DNA of 64,000 nt from Uliginosibacterium gangwonense DSM 18521 (GTDB lineage Bacteria; Pseudomonadota; Gammaproteobacteria; Burkholderiales; Rhodocyclaceae). The stretch spans positions 178,600 to 242,599 of the forward strand of contig NZ_KB892834.1 of the NCBI RefSeq assembly GCF_000373965.1, read 5' to 3'. This document shows, piece by piece, positions 17,002 through 26,720 of this stretch. A program made the position numbers and the translations under genes. The notes beneath the pieces are model-generated. The model saw only the letters and a program-made list of their open reading frames with translations, did no database searches and was not told where the DNA came from. The first letter of the stretch is position 1. Every line of letters starts with the position of its first letter.

Positions 17002-18557
17002 GCCAGCCCCGACCCCAAGCCCGCAGCTTTCGCGCCTCTTTGCTGGCCATGCTAGGCATCAGTCTGGTGATTGTGCTGATCGCCATTGATTCCACCGTAG
17101 TGGGTACCGCCATGCCACGTATTGTGGCGGAGTTGCGCGGCTACGATCTGTATGCCTGGATCGCCTCGGCCTACCTGATGACCAGTGCCGTCTCCATCCC
17201 CATTGCCGGGCGCTTGGGCGATCTGTATGGGCGCAAGCCTTTCGTGCTTGCCGCCATCGTGTTGTTCACACTGGCCTCTGGCGCCTGTGGCTTGGCACAG
17301 AGCATGATGCAGTTGATGGTCGCTCGTGGGGTACAGGGCCTGGGCGGGGGCATGCTGATCGGAGTGGCCTTTGCGTGCGTGCCGGATTTGTTCCCGGATC
17401 GGGTGCAGCGGGTGCGCTGGCAGGTCATCCTCTCTGCAAGTTTCGGGGTCGCCAATGCCATCGGCCCAGCACTGGGGGGCTGGCTGACCGAGCATGCGGG
17501 CTGGCGTAGCGTGTTCTATGTGAATCTGCCCATCGCGGTGGTAGCACTGGGCATGGTATGGCGTTACCTGCCCTTCATCGTGCAGCACGATGGCGAGAAT
17601 CGCAGTATCGACTGGTTGGGGGCGCTTTTGCTAGCCATCGCAATCTGCGGACTGCTGCTGGGTTCGGAACGCGCCCAGACTGCTGGCTTTGGCCTGCTGA
17701 CGCTGGGCATGGTCGCATTTGCCAGCGCCTGCGGGGCATTCTTTATCTGGCACCAGTACCACACCCAGGCCCCCATCGTACCGCCCGACCTGCTCAACAA
17801 TTCCGGGGTGCGCAAGCTGATTGCGCTGGGGGTACTCACCGGCACCACCATGTTTGCCCTGATCTTCTACGCGCCTTTGCTGCTGCAGGGAGGCTTTGGC
17901 CACTCACCCAAGGAAGCCGGGCTGGTGATGACGCCGTTGCTGGTCTGCATCACCCTTGGCAGCATCATCAACGGACGCATCCTGCCCCATCTGAGTCAGG
18001 CGGAGCGGGTGATCAGTTGGGGGCAGGTCGGCACCCTGACAAGCTGCCTGCTGCTGAGCCTGCTGACCCCGCAGACGCCAAAAGTCTGGACGATGCTTGC
18101 CTTTGGCCTGTGTGGCATCAGCCTGGGTTTCCAGTTGCCCAACCTCACCCTGCAGATGCATGCGGTGGCGGGCGCCCGCAATCTGGGGGCTGGCACGGCG
18201 CTGGTACAGACCACGCGCATGCTGGGCAGCATGATCGGCGTGGCCTTCGCCGGGGCCTTGGTCAATACAACCTTCACGCACTACACCCAGGCTGCGCTGG
18301 CAGCCGCACACCAGGGGGACGTGAGACTTGCGCAACTTTTGAGCACTCCCCAGGTACTGATCCGGGCAGAAGACCAAAGCGCCCTTCATGCTGTGGGCCA
18401 GCAAATAGGGGCGCAGACCGCCCCCTTGCTGGAGGCTGCCCGTCAGGGCCTGATTGGCGGGATTCACATGACCTTTCTGGTCTGCGCCGCCATTGCTGCG
18501 GTGAGTATTTGCATCGGTTTGCGTTTGCCGCGTTACGAACTGAGCAAAAACCGTTAG
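16998..18557 (+). CDS. DHA2-family (EmrB/QacA) MFS multidrug efflux transporter
   Basis: A 519-residue inner-membrane transporter with about 14 hydrophobic segments, typical of DHA2 drug:proton antiporters. Motif A is seen as GRLGDLYGRKPF after TM2 (about residues 70-82), and DSTVVGTAMPRIV follows TM1 in the way typical of this subfamily; motif C-like GPALGGWLTEHAGWRSVFYV lies near residue 155. It is co-transcribed with the MarR regulator. No EmrA-type adaptor gene is adjacent, so it probably works alone in the inner membrane. Confidence 0.9.
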   Translation: MSQPRPQARSFRASLLAMLGISLVIVLIAIDSTVVGTAMPRIVAELRGYDLYAWIASAYLMTSAVSIPIAGRLGDLYGRKPFVLAAIVLFTLASGACGLAQSMMQLMVARGVQGLGGGMLIGVAFACVPDLFPDRVQRVRWQVILSASFGVANAIGPALGGWLTEHAGWRSVFYVNLPIAVVALGMVWRYLPFIVQHDGENRSIDWLGALLLAIAICGLLLGSERAQTAGFGLLTLGMVAFASACGAFFIWHQYHTQAPIVPPDLLNNSGVRKLIALGVLTGTTMFALIFYAPLLLQGGFGHSPKEAGLVMTPLLVCITLGSIINGRILPHLSQAERVISWGQVGTLTSCLLLSLLTPQTPKVWTMLAFGLCGISLGFQLPNLTLQMHAVAGARNLGAGTALVQTTRMLGSMIGVAFAGALVNTTFTHYTQAALAAAHQGDVRLAQLLSTPQVLIRAEDQSALHAVGQQIGAQTAPLLEAARQGLIGGIHMTFLVCAAIAAVSICIGLRLPRYELSKNR

Positions 18558-18647
18558 GATTCGGATAATGGCAGTTGTGTCGCGCTGGCACGCTGCACAT
18601 TACAATTTACATATATCCATCCACACCACTCTTCGGGATTTTCCAAA

Positions 18648-19490
18648 ATGGGGATCTTCAAAGGCGTCGAACACGTAGCCATCTTTGCGGCGGATACCAA
18701 GAAGCTGGCCGACTGGTATGTCCAATACCTGGACATGGTCATCATCCAAGACAATGGGCAGGGCATTCTTTTTCTGCTCATGAGCGATGGTTCTATTGTC
18801 GAGTTGATTCCCAGCCCCGATGGGCAAGCCGCGCGTGAGCGTTTGCAGGAGAAGGAAAGCGGCATTCATCACATCGCTTTTTCGGTCGAGGCTGACCACT
18901 TTGGTGCGGCCATCCAGCGCATCACGGCTGAAGGCGGCGCCGAGACGGTGGGCGAGACACCCCGGCAGTTCCCGGAAAATCTGGCCACCTTCCACTTCCG
19001 TGACCCGGAAGGCAACATCCTGCACCTGATCTCGCGTGCGCATCGCCTGAGTCTGGCGGCCCCGCAGATCCTCAAGAGTGCGCCGAAAAATGCGCTGCTC
19101 AAAGGCATTGAGCATATCGGCATCGTGGCCCGAGACCCGGATGCGCTACGCCAATGGTATGTCTCCACCTTGGGTTTCAACCTGATCGTCAGTGACGATG
19201 GGCATGGCACCGCCTTTGTGCTGACCTCCGATGGCCGCTCGGTGCTGGAATTCACCCAATGCAAACGGGATCGGGGCCTTCTGCCCTACAACGCCCCCGG
19301 CCTGCGCCACATCGCCATTGCCGTAGCGCCTGAGGATGCCGACCGTGCCGCCCGCCTGCTCAAGGCTGACCGCGTGGAGGTGCTGGAGGATTATCAGAAG
19401 CTACCCAACGGGCAACATCTGTTCTACTTCCGTGACCCTGAAGGCAACGTGTTGCACCTGATCGCCCGCACCCAACCCCTCGCCCACTAA
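18648..19490 (+). CDS. Double VOC (glyoxalase/dioxygenase-fold) protein
   Basis: The 280-residue protein has two tandem vicinal-oxygen-chelate halves: FKGVEHVAIFAADTKKLADW (about residues 4-23) and LLKGIEHIGIVARDPDALRQ (about 147-166) are clearly duplicated, and each half ends in a FRDPEGN-type motif (HFRDPEGNILHLI; YFRDPEGNVLHLI). His residues in GVEHVAI/GIEHIGI and the Glu of DPEGN are the usual metal ligands. Members include glyoxalases, extradiol dioxygenases and resistance proteins; the substrate is unknown. It is followed after seven bases by a small membrane protein gene. Confidence 0.85.
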   Translation: MGIFKGVEHVAIFAADTKKLADWYVQYLDMVIIQDNGQGILFLLMSDGSIVELIPSPDGQAARERLQEKESGIHHIAFSVEADHFGAAIQRITAEGGAETVGETPRQFPENLATFHFRDPEGNILHLISRAHRLSLAAPQILKSAPKNALLKGIEHIGIVARDPDALRQWYVSTLGFNLIVSDDGHGTAFVLTSDGRSVLEFTQCKRDRGLLPYNAPGLRHIAIAVAPEDADRAARLLKADRVEVLEDYQKLPNGQHLFYFRDPEGNVLHLIARTQPLAH

Positions 19491-19497
19491 AAGCAGG

Positions 19498-19989
19498 ATG
19501 ACGAAGAAACTTTATCGCCGCACAGCGCGCGAAGCGGATCGTTTGCTCTGGATTTCGCTGATCATTGGCGTGGTGTGCGGCGCTTTCACCTATATGATGG
19601 TGACATCAAATCTGGCCATTGTTGCCGCCGTTGTCGCCGTGCCGTTCTACAGTGCGATTCGCCGTGCACTCAAGGGGCCACCGATGGGCGTCCCCCTGCT
19701 GGAAGTAGCAGAGGATGTACTCGTATTGCGCAACCCCCTGTTCATTCCCCCCAAGGTGGATCGTATCCCGCTGAATAAGCTTCACTCGGTCTGCTATCGA
19801 GGTGAAGAAGGGCGGCGTTTTTTTGATTGCCTGGACAACGACGGGGTACAGCGCAGCATTGGCCCGTTTGAGCGCATGCCAGAGGTGCAGATCATCGCCC
19901 GCTGGTTTGCCGAGACCTTGCCGGAGCACCCCTTCCGCGTACACGTATCCGTCTTGCCCCAGCATCAGGATCTGCCGCCAGGGCTGTAG
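19498..19989 (+). CDS. Small membrane protein, function unknown
   Basis: A 163-residue protein with two hydrophobic segments near the N-terminus (LLWISLIIGVVCGAFTYMMV, about residues 16-35, and LAIVAAVVAVPFYSAI, about 39-54) followed by a soluble C-terminal domain of about 105 residues. The layout resembles PH-like-domain membrane proteins (LEVAEDVLVLRNPL; DRIPLNKLHSVCYRG), but I do not name a family. It sits seven bases after the VOC gene and is likely co-transcribed. Confidence 0.6.
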   Translation: MTKKLYRRTAREADRLLWISLIIGVVCGAFTYMMVTSNLAIVAAVVAVPFYSAIRRALKGPPMGVPLLEVAEDVLVLRNPLFIPPKVDRIPLNKLHSVCYRGEEGRRFFDCLDNDGVQRSIGPFERMPEVQIIARWFAETLPEHPFRVHVSVLPQHQDLPPGL

Positions 19990-20193
19990 GCGCCACGTAG
20001 GGGGCCTGCCACCCGCATGCCTCCGACATGGTGAAGATGGGACAGAGCCTCGCATTCACCTGTCCCTGGATTGACGTGATGTCTGGTTACGGTCTTACCC
20101 CATCTGTGTATTCTGCTATCCATCACCGCCATCAGGCGCAAGCGCTCTGATTTTGCGTACTACTTCGCGCTGGAATCAGCACAAGGCAACGAA

Positions 20194-20221
20194 CAAGGCA
20201 CCTGATGGGTGCCTTTTTTTA
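20194..20221 (+). terminator. Intrinsic terminator
   Basis: AAGGCACC and GGGTGCCTT form a stem around a short TGAT loop, followed by seven Ts. It lies 205 bases after the nearest + strand gene, farther than usual for that gene's terminator. Confidence 0.85.
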
Positions 20222-20341
20222 TTTCTTCATGATCTCGTACATTTTGTCACTCGCGCTGATACCGCTTGGTAATTACGATGTTGACTTGATGGATGCTTGG
20301 CGATATCCAGCCTTCATCGACTAGACTTCAAGGCAAGCGTT

Positions 20342-20375
20342 GTAGGTTGGTGCAAGCCGAAGGCGCCGCCCAACG
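20342..20375 (+). repeat. Short palindromic repeat, copy 1
   Basis: Begins GTAGGTTGG and ends GCCCAACG with a central AAGCCGAAGGCG; the ends are self-complementary. It matches the reverse complement of 20471-20503 at roughly 28 of 34 positions. Confidence 0.65.
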
Positions 20376-20470
20376 ACTTTTGTGGGGCAATTTGTGGCAA
20401 CACGTTATTGATGTCACCCAAAAATATGTTCATCACATCTATAATTTTTTCGACGGATCTTTGATAAAAG

Positions 20471-20503
20471 CGTTGGGTGACGCCTCCGGCTTACCCAACC
20501 TAC
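20471..20503 (-). repeat. Short palindromic repeat, copy 2 (inverted)
   Basis: Reads CGTTGGG...CCCAACCTAC on the + strand, the inverted counterpart of the copy at 20342-20375. It ends 21 bases before the start of the split nuclease gene. Confidence 0.65.
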
Positions 20504-20524
20504 CGCTGGGGTCACTGGCTAATC

Positions 20525-22678
20525 ATGACACATGCCTCTAGAAGCAGCGTCGGGAGCACATCGCTTGAAAGCGAGATCACAGAGTGGCTAGTTCAGTTGA
20601 TCAAGGACGAAAAGCTGCTCGACGCTATAGACGAACAAGAAGGCATCAACGCTACTATCGAATCGATAAAAAAAAGAATCGGAGTTCCGGCCTTTGGTTT
20701 CGATCACTTGTCACGACGCGCGAACGTACGCGCTGCTTCCGTTGTACTGAAGAACCTAGGACTCCTCGAAGTTATTGCTGTCGACAAAAGCATCTCTTTG
20801 ACAACCGGAGAGGTGCTACGTCCTGACATCCTGTGCTTCAACCCCGAGTCACGAACACTGGTGGTATTCGAGGTCAAACGAGACAAACTAACTGAACGGC
20901 AAGCCGTCACCGAACTCGCGGGGTATGAACAGGAACTAAGGAATACGCTTCCATTCCTTGGTAACTTCGATGTGAATTTTGTGTTGATATCCACGCATTG
21001 GGACGTCCTCTTGAACCACGCTGTGGCGAATTTCAACACATGGTCAGGAAAGAATTGCCTTGCGCTCAAAGTCTCAACCGATCAGCGGCCGTTCACCTTA
21101 GCTTGTCACCTTCCTGATGCCTGGCAGCTTCGTGGGAGCAGTACGCTTCCTCACGAGGCACTGTAATCGATCGACCTCTATCTCTACGAGGAGGATGGCA
21201 ATGATGAAGATCAGTCAATTCCCGCTGAGCTAATCACTGCGATCGACATCATTGCTAGGTCGGGAGATCGATATGAATCCCATGGATTCGCCATGTTGTG
21301 GCGGGATCATGCCCAATTTGGGAATGGGCACTGGAGCCTTACGCTATACGGCGTCGATCCGCTCGCGATGTACGCTTGGTGCAGCAAGCATGGGCTAGCG
21401 ATTCGGTCGTCTAAACTCACGGAGTATCTGGACAAGCATGCCGCAGAAGGCATGTCTCAAGCGCCTGCATTGCTCTACAAAATCGCAAAGGAATCTTTCC
21501 CTGTACTTCGGGGAAAGTACTGTCCGACGTTTGAGGCCGACTGCACTTGGGAGGAGAAGTCGACGCTTCTCAGACGGCGGGCGTCGCCAGTGTACTTCGA
21601 GTTCTGGGGAAGCCTTGGCGACTATGCGCGAGAGTTCATCTGCTATCCAGACGTTCGAGAAAGGTACATGGCGTATATCGACCATCATGGATTTGATTGG
21701 ACTCACCCAAGTGTTGCCTTCCCATTGATCGGAAATATCTGTGGTGACATTCCATTTCCCGATGGCATCGTTCGGTGCAGCGATGCCTTCAACGCCGGGG
21801 TCAAATTGGGCTTGCACGAACTGCTTGCCAAGATTGCTGATGAATCTGAAGATGAAGCCCGAAAACTGAGTCCCTTGCTCCAATGGAGCATGCTAGAGGC
21901 GACACGGGTCGCCATTGAGATGGCGGAGATTTATCGCACAGCGAAGGAGGTTGACGAGCCTCCACCACCTCTATCGACCGCCCTGGATAAGCGCGCATCA
22001 TCTACAGTAGAACTTTGCGAGTGGGCAGTGAGGCACTTGATCGGAGGCAATCACCCAGTTCATCAGCGCTGTTTCGAACTAGGGCGTTGGGGCGCTGCGT
22101 TCTTCAGCGAGTGGTTAGATGAGTTGGAGCGGCATGCGTTTTTAGTGGCGCACGCTGATGTACTTGCGGATTCGCTGCGTGGGATGTTGGTGCCTATCCT
22201 AGCCAAGTTCCAACCCTTCGACATAGAGCCTGAGAGAACGTGTGCGCTTCGGGGATTCTTCCGCAGGATCGAGGTCGATTCAGCGGACACGCTAGCGGCA
22301 CAGTCACAGCAGATTCGTTCGATTTCAGCATCAGACCTACTCTCTGCGTTTCGGGATCATGGAGCAAGTTGGCTAGATGAAGTCGTGCCAGCTGTCCTGC
22401 ATACCGTTGGCGAGTTGCCCGACATGGCGCTCGATTGGGGAGGAATGAAGGAGAGCATTCTGAAGATTTTCGAGAGCGGTTGTCGTTGGCCGGCCATCAT
22501 GCTCAGCCAGAACGGCCGCTACGGAGTGGGCATGGTGGATGAGCCGCTCAGATCATTGTTGGTTCCCGTCCAAGACCCCAATATCGAGGTCTACTTTCTT
22601 GACCAGAAAGCTGTGGCGAGTTTTTGGGTCAAGATGACTTGGTCCGAGCTTCAAAATAGGCTGTCACCTTCAACATGA
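20525..22678 (+). pseudogene. PD-(D/E)XK-nuclease-like gene split by one in-frame TAA
   Basis: Two open segments, 20525-21166 and 21167-22678, are in the same frame and are separated only by TAA at 21164-21166; the codons right after it (SIDLYLYEEDGNDEDQ) read on without a gap. Together they would make about 717 residues. The N-terminal part has a nuclease-like motif: RPDILCFNP, then LVVFEVKRDKLTERQAV (about residues 118-145), fitting the D...ExK core of NucS/restriction-like enzymes. The long C-terminal part is unrecognised. Base use is more A/T-rich than the surroundings. A C-to-T change of a CAA codon would explain the stop; an independent restart at ATG 21293 or stop read-through is possible. 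Confidence 0.7.
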
Positions 22679-22988
22679 AGAAAGAAGAGCGTACTGCCAA
22701 TATATATAGCCGAAGACTGGAGTGGATGACCTGAGTTGATTACTCAAGTTGACCGCTTTCGGAAGCAAACCGTGACCTGATGGCAAGGTTGCGACTGGCT
22801 GCAACCGCAGCAAAGGAGGCAATAGTATCTCTACCGCGAACGACAGCAACGAGGCGGTTTCTGCCGCTCAGTTTTATCTTGATCACCCAAATCTGATTCC
22901 TCACTGAGCTGATCAAACATGACAAAGCGGCAGAGTTACCCGACTTTCCATAGGATGGAAGTTATTTCTATTTCCTATCTCTCGGTTC
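22679..22988. other. 310-base gap at the right edge of the acquired block
   Basis: I see no supported gene. A 61-codon frame on the - strand (22740-22925) has no recognisable features. No tRNA or clear direct repeat marks an attachment site. Confidence 0.5.
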
Positions 22989-23564
22989 TCAGAACAGCGC
23001 CCCCACATTCAGCAAGGCCAGCACCCCCAGCAGGGCAAAGATGCCTGCACACACGATGTGAACCACCTTGATGGGAACCAGTCGGGTCAGCTTGTCACCA
23101 AAGAACACCACAGGGGCATCCGCCAACATCATGCCGGTGGTGGTGCCTGCCACCACCGCCAACAAGGAAGAGCTGTATTTCGCGGCCAGGGCAATCGTGG
23201 CAAACTGGGTTTTGTCGCCCATCTCGACCAGGAAGAAGACGATTACCGTGGTCAGAAATGCGCCAAAGCGGGCGGGCTTGGGGTCTTCATCCTCATCGAG
23301 CTTGTCGGGGATCAGCATCCAGCCCGCCATGGCCAAAAACGATACGCCGAGAATCCAGCGCATCACGTCCGCCCCCAGGTACACCGTGATCCAATGGCCT
23401 ACCGCAGCCGCGCAGGCGTGATTGATCAACGTGGCGGCCAAGATGCCCAGGCAGATGGGGATGGGTTTTTGCAGGCGTGCCGCCAGCACCAGGGCCAGCA
23501 ACTGGGTTTTGTCGCCCATTTCAGAAAAGGCGACGATACCGGTTGAAACGAGAAAAGCTTCCAT
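22989..23564 (-). CDS. TMEM165/GDT1-family (UPF0016) manganese/cation exporter
   Basis: A 191-residue, six-helix membrane protein made of two similar halves, each with the family signature: SEMGDKTQLLALVLAARL (about residues 14-31) and VEMGDKTQFATIALAAKY (about 113-130), the ExGD(K/R)(T/S) motifs that bind the transported ion. Bacterial members export Mn2+. A yybP-ykoY-type riboswitch lies in its leader, which agrees strongly with a manganese role. ATG 23564 is chosen because the family begins shortly before the first motif; the open frame extends 20 codons upstream into the leader. Confidence 0.9.
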   Translation of the reverse strand: MEAFLVSTGIVAFSEMGDKTQLLALVLAARLQKPIPICLGILAATLINHACAAAVGHWITVYLGADVMRWILGVSFLAMAGWMLIPDKLDEDEDPKPARFGAFLTTVIVFFLVEMGDKTQFATIALAAKYSSSLLAVVAGTTTGMMLADAPVVFFGDKLTRLVPIKVVHIVCAGIFALLGVLALLNVGALF

Positions 23565-23635
23565 GATGGGGTGAGTCGAGGCGGGTCGGCAGCGTACATA
23601 CCAATGACTGCCCCAGCCCGCCAACCCGCGTTGAC

Positions 23636-23748
23636 GCTGAAGCAGTCAAAGGTCTCGCCAAGCACGGCCCCCTGTACCATGACGCGTGGCGTCAAGTCTG
23701 TTGATACAGAGCCTTCGTAGAGAAGGAGGCTACTCCCCAGTGACGGCG
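23636..23748 (-). promoter_or_regulatory. yybP-ykoY (Mn2+) riboswitch
   Basis: Read on the - strand the leader contains the two conserved blocks of this class: GGGGAGTAGCC near 23728-23738 and GGCGAGACCTTTG near 23648-23660, separated by hairpins, with GTCA/TGAC at the base able to close the P1 stem. It lies between the lgt stop and the GDT1-family start. The class senses Mn2+ and turns on export genes (established knowledge). A TAGAAT hexamer at 23752-23757 (- strand) could be the -10. Confidence 0.85.
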
Positions 23749-23757
23749 CGGATTCTA

Positions 23758-24624
23758 TCAGCTTTTGGCTGATTTTTCCTGTTTGCGATAGGCCCAGACC
23801 AACATCCCAATACCAATCAGGACCATCGGCAAACTCAGCCACTGCCCCATCGATAGGTTAAAGCGCAGCAAGCCCAGGAAGGCATCAGGCTCCCGCCCGA
23901 ATTCGGCCAGGAAGCGGAACAGGCCGTAGCCCAGCAGGAAGAGGCCCGAGATGGCGCCCACCGGCCGGGGCTTGCGGGCAAAGAGCCAGAGGATGACGAA
24001 CAGCAGCACGCCTTCGAGCCCGAACTGGTAGAGCTGCGAGGGGTGGCGCGGCAGGTTGTTGTACTGGTTGAAGACTTCGGCCAGTGCCGGGTTGGCGATT
24101 GCCAGCATGTGGTCTGCCTCACGCGCCTGGGGGAACAACATCGCCCAGGGCAGGCTGGCGTCAGCCACGCGCCCCCACAATTCGCCATTGATGAAGTTGC
24201 CCAAACGTCCGGCCGCCAAGCCTAATGGCACCAACGGGGCTACAACGTCCCCCACGCTGAGGAAGTGGCGCCCAGTCTTGCGCCCAAATAGCCAGAGTGC
24301 CGCCAGCACCCCGAGGAAGCCGCCATGAAAGGCCATGCCCCCTTGCCATACCGCAAAAATTTGCAAGGGATGTTCAAAATAGAACAAGGGTTTGTAGAAC
24401 AATACGTAACCTAGGCGCCCCCCTAGAATAACGCCCAGCATGCCGTAGAACAGCAGATCATCCAGATCCTTGTCACTCCAGCCCAGGTCGGGACGCTTGC
24501 GCAGACGGTACTTGCCTAGCAGGATGAACAGGGCAAAAGCAGTGATATACATCAGCCCGTACCAGTGCACACGCAGAGGGCCGAGTGAAAAAGCGACAGG
24601 ATCAAATTGAGGATGAATGAGCAT
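23758..24624 (-). CDS. lgt: Prolipoprotein diacylglyceryl transferase
   Basis: Inner-membrane enzyme that transfers diacylglyceryl from phosphatidylglycerol to the lipobox Cys of prelipoproteins. The 288-residue protein has about seven membrane segments, the N-terminal [20 protein letters not shown], the essential His in [11 protein letters not shown], and the Lgt signature [14 protein letters not shown] (about residues 138-151). One client may be the lipoprotein encoded at 58803-59273. It is divergent from ilvD. Confidence 0.96.
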   Translation of the reverse strand: MLIHPQFDPVAFSLGPLRVHWYGLMYITAFALFILLGKYRLRKRPDLGWSDKDLDDLLFYGMLGVILGGRLGYVLFYKPLFYFEHPLQIFAVWQGGMAFHGGFLGVLAALWLFGRKTGRHFLSVGDVVAPLVPLGLAAGRLGNFINGELWGRVADASLPWAMLFPQAREADHMLAIANPALAEVFNQYNNLPRHPSQLYQFGLEGVLLFVILWLFARKPRPVGAISGLFLLGYGLFRFLAEFGREPDAFLGLLRFNLSMGQWLSLPMVLIGIGMLVWAYRKQEKSAKS

Positions 24625-24679
24625 GATGCGTGGCTTGGGCTAAAATCGAGTGTTCCAATTGAACCACAATGAAGTGATC

Positions 24680-24717
24680 GGCGTGATACTACACGCCTTG
24701 CACCGGAGATCTCCACC
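24680..24717 (+). promoter_or_regulatory. ilvD leader hairpin and self-complementary ribosome binding site
   Basis: GGCGTG (24680-24685) and CACGCC (24692-24697) form a 6-base hairpin just before the ilvD start, and the ribosome binding region GGAGATCTCC is a perfect 10-base palindrome. It could modulate translation, but this is only inference. Confidence 0.35.
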
Positions 24718-26583
24718 ATGCCTGATTATCGTTCCCGCACGTCAACCCATGGCCGTAACATGGCGGGTGCCCGTTCCCTGTGGCGCGCCACAGGTGTCAA
24801 AGATACTGATTTCGGCAAGCCGATCATTGCCGTGGTCAATAGCTTCACGCAGTTCGTACCGGGCCATGTCCACCTGAAGGATCTGGGCCAGCTGGTTGCA
24901 CGCGAGATTGAAGCCGCAGGCGGGATTGCCAAGGAATTCAACACCATCGCGGTGGATGACGGGATCGCCATGGGCCACGGTGGCATGCTGTATTCGCTGC
25001 CCTCCCGCGAGCTGATTGCAGACTCCGTGGAATACATGGTCAATGCCCACTGTGCGGATGCCATGGTCTGCATCTCGAACTGCGACAAGATCACCCCGGG
25101 GATGCTGATGGCGGCACTGCGCCTGAACATCCCGGTCGTGTTTGTGTCGGGCGGGCCGATGGAAGCAGGTAAGGTGACTGTTGTAGACGCTGGCGGTGGC
25201 CAGAAGGTGGTCAAGCTCGACCTGATTGACGCGATGATCAAGGCAGCGGACAAGCGTGTCTCCGACGCCGAAGTTGCCGAAATCGAACGCTCGGCCTGCC
25301 CCACCTGCGGGTCTTGCTCGGGGATGTTCACCGCCAACTCGATGAACTGCCTGACCGAAGCGCTGGGGCTGTCCTTGCCGGGTAACGGCACCCTGGTGGC
25401 CACTCATGCCGACCGCAAGCAACTCTTCCTGAAGGCGGGCCGCCTGATTGTTGATCTGGCCCGCCGCTATTATGAGAAGAACGATGAGCGTGTATTGCCG
25501 CGCTCAATCGCCACTTTTGAAGCATTCGAGAACGCCATGAGCCTGGATGTGGCCATGGGAGGCTCCACCAACACCGTGCTGCACCTGCTGGCCGCAGCGC
25601 GTGAAGGCGGAGTGAATTTCACCATGAAGGATATTGACCGCATCTCGCGCAAGGTGCCCTGCCTGTGCAAGGTAGCCCCGGCGACTGACAAGTTCCACAT
25701 TGAAGACGTGCATCGCGCCGGTGGCGTGATGGGCATCCTCGGCGAACTGAACCGGGCGGGGCTGCTCAATGCCGGCACCTTTACCGTCCACAGCCACACC
25801 TTGAAGGGTGCGCTGGAGCAGTGGGATGTGATGCACTCGGGCACCTCAGCCGTGCTGGATTTCTACCGTGCCGCCCCCGGTGGCGTGCCCAGCCAGGAAG
25901 CCTTCAGCCAAGCCCAGCGTTACCCCGAGCTGGACCTGGACCGCACGGCAGGCTGCATCCGCGACAAGCGCAATGCCTACTCGCAAGATGGCGGGCTGGC
26001 GGTGCTGACCGGCAACATCGCCCGCAATGGCTGCATCGTGAAGACAGCCGGGGTGGATGAATCCATCTGGAAATTCACCGGCAGGGCCCGCGTGTATGAG
26101 AGCCAGGAAGACGCCGTCAAGGGCATCCTTGAGGAAGATGTCCAGGCTGGCGACGTGGTGGTGATTCTCTACGAAGGCCCCAAGGGCGGGCCGGGCATGC
26201 AGGAAATGCTCTACCCCACCAGCTACCTCAAGAGCCGTGGTCTAGGCAAGGAATGCGCGCTGCTCACCGATGGGCGCTTCTCGGGCGGCACCTCGGGGCT
26301 GTCCATCGGCCACGCTTCACCCGAGGCAGCCTGTGGCGGCGAAATCGGTCTGGTCGAAGAGGGGGACACCATCGAGATCGACATCCCGAACCGCCGCATC
26401 CACCTGGCGATCAGTGACGCAGAAATGGCCCGCCGCCGCGAAGCCATGGAAAAACGCGGCAAAGAAGCCTGGCTGCCGAGCAACCGCGCCCGCAAGGTGT
26501 CGGCTGCGCTGCAAGCCTATGCCGCGCTGACCACCTCTGCCGATACGGGCGCGGTGCGCGACGTGAACCAACTCAAGCGATAA
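24718..26583 (+). CDS. ilvD: Dihydroxy-acid dehydratase
   Basis: Iron-sulfur enzyme of valine, isoleucine and pantothenate synthesis. The 621 residues match the long bacterial form. Cluster ligands are seen in [13 protein letters not shown] (about residues 118-130) and [17 protein letters not shown] (about 192-208); the C-terminal [20 protein letters not shown] is also diagnostic. The start is ATG 24718 after GGAGATCTCC. It stands alone, with a terminator directly after the stop. Confidence 0.97.
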   Translation: MPDYRSRTSTHGRNMAGARSLWRATGVKDTDFGKPIIAVVNSFTQFVPGHVHLKDLGQLVAREIEAAGGIAKEFNTIAVDDGIAMGHGGMLYSLPSRELIADSVEYMVNAHCADAMVCISNCDKITPGMLMAALRLNIPVVFVSGGPMEAGKVTVVDAGGGQKVVKLDLIDAMIKAADKRVSDAEVAEIERSACPTCGSCSGMFTANSMNCLTEALGLSLPGNGTLVATHADRKQLFLKAGRLIVDLARRYYEKNDERVLPRSIATFEAFENAMSLDVAMGGSTNTVLHLLAAAREGGVNFTMKDIDRISRKVPCLCKVAPATDKFHIEDVHRAGGVMGILGELNRAGLLNAGTFTVHSHTLKGALEQWDVMHSGTSAVLDFYRAAPGGVPSQEAFSQAQRYPELDLDRTAGCIRDKRNAYSQDGGLAVLTGNIARNGCIVKTAGVDESIWKFTGRARVYESQEDAVKGILEEDVQAGDVVVILYEGPKGGPGMQEMLYPTSYLKSRGLGKECALLTDGRFSGGTSGLSIGHASPEAACGGEIGLVEEGDTIEIDIPNRRIHLAISDAEMARRREAMEKRGKEAWLPSNRARKVSAALQAYAALTTSADTGAVRDVNQLKR

Positions 26584-26600
26584 CCCCGCACCACCTCCAG

Positions 26601-26631
26601 ATAAAGGCCCTACGGGGCCTTTATCTTTTTT
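26601..26631 (+). terminator. ilvD terminator
   Basis: ATAAAGGCCC and GGGGCCTTTAT form a stem with a small loop followed by a T-rich tail, starting 18 bases after the ilvD stop. Confidence 0.9.
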
Positions 26632-26720
26632 GGCGCAGGCACTCTAGTTTCTGGCGGTGCTGCCGTTATTGAAGGGGCAGGAGAGACGACCCACATACCA
26701 ACCCGTGATCTCAAGTCGCC

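Larger units (their letters stand above)
19990..20524. other. 535-base intergenic region at the left edge of the acquired block
   Basis: No gene is supported here. It contains a terminator at 20194-20221 preceded by two smaller hairpins (a candidate small RNA, see findings) and an inverted pair of about 34-base repeats at 20342-20375 and 20471-20503. Composition becomes more A/T-rich from about 20.22 kb. Confidence 0.6.

Noticed and set aside
22740-22925. A 61-codon - strand frame in the gap after the split nuclease gene
   Set aside because: Short, no ribosome binding site, no recognised domain; could be chance in an A/T-rich region.
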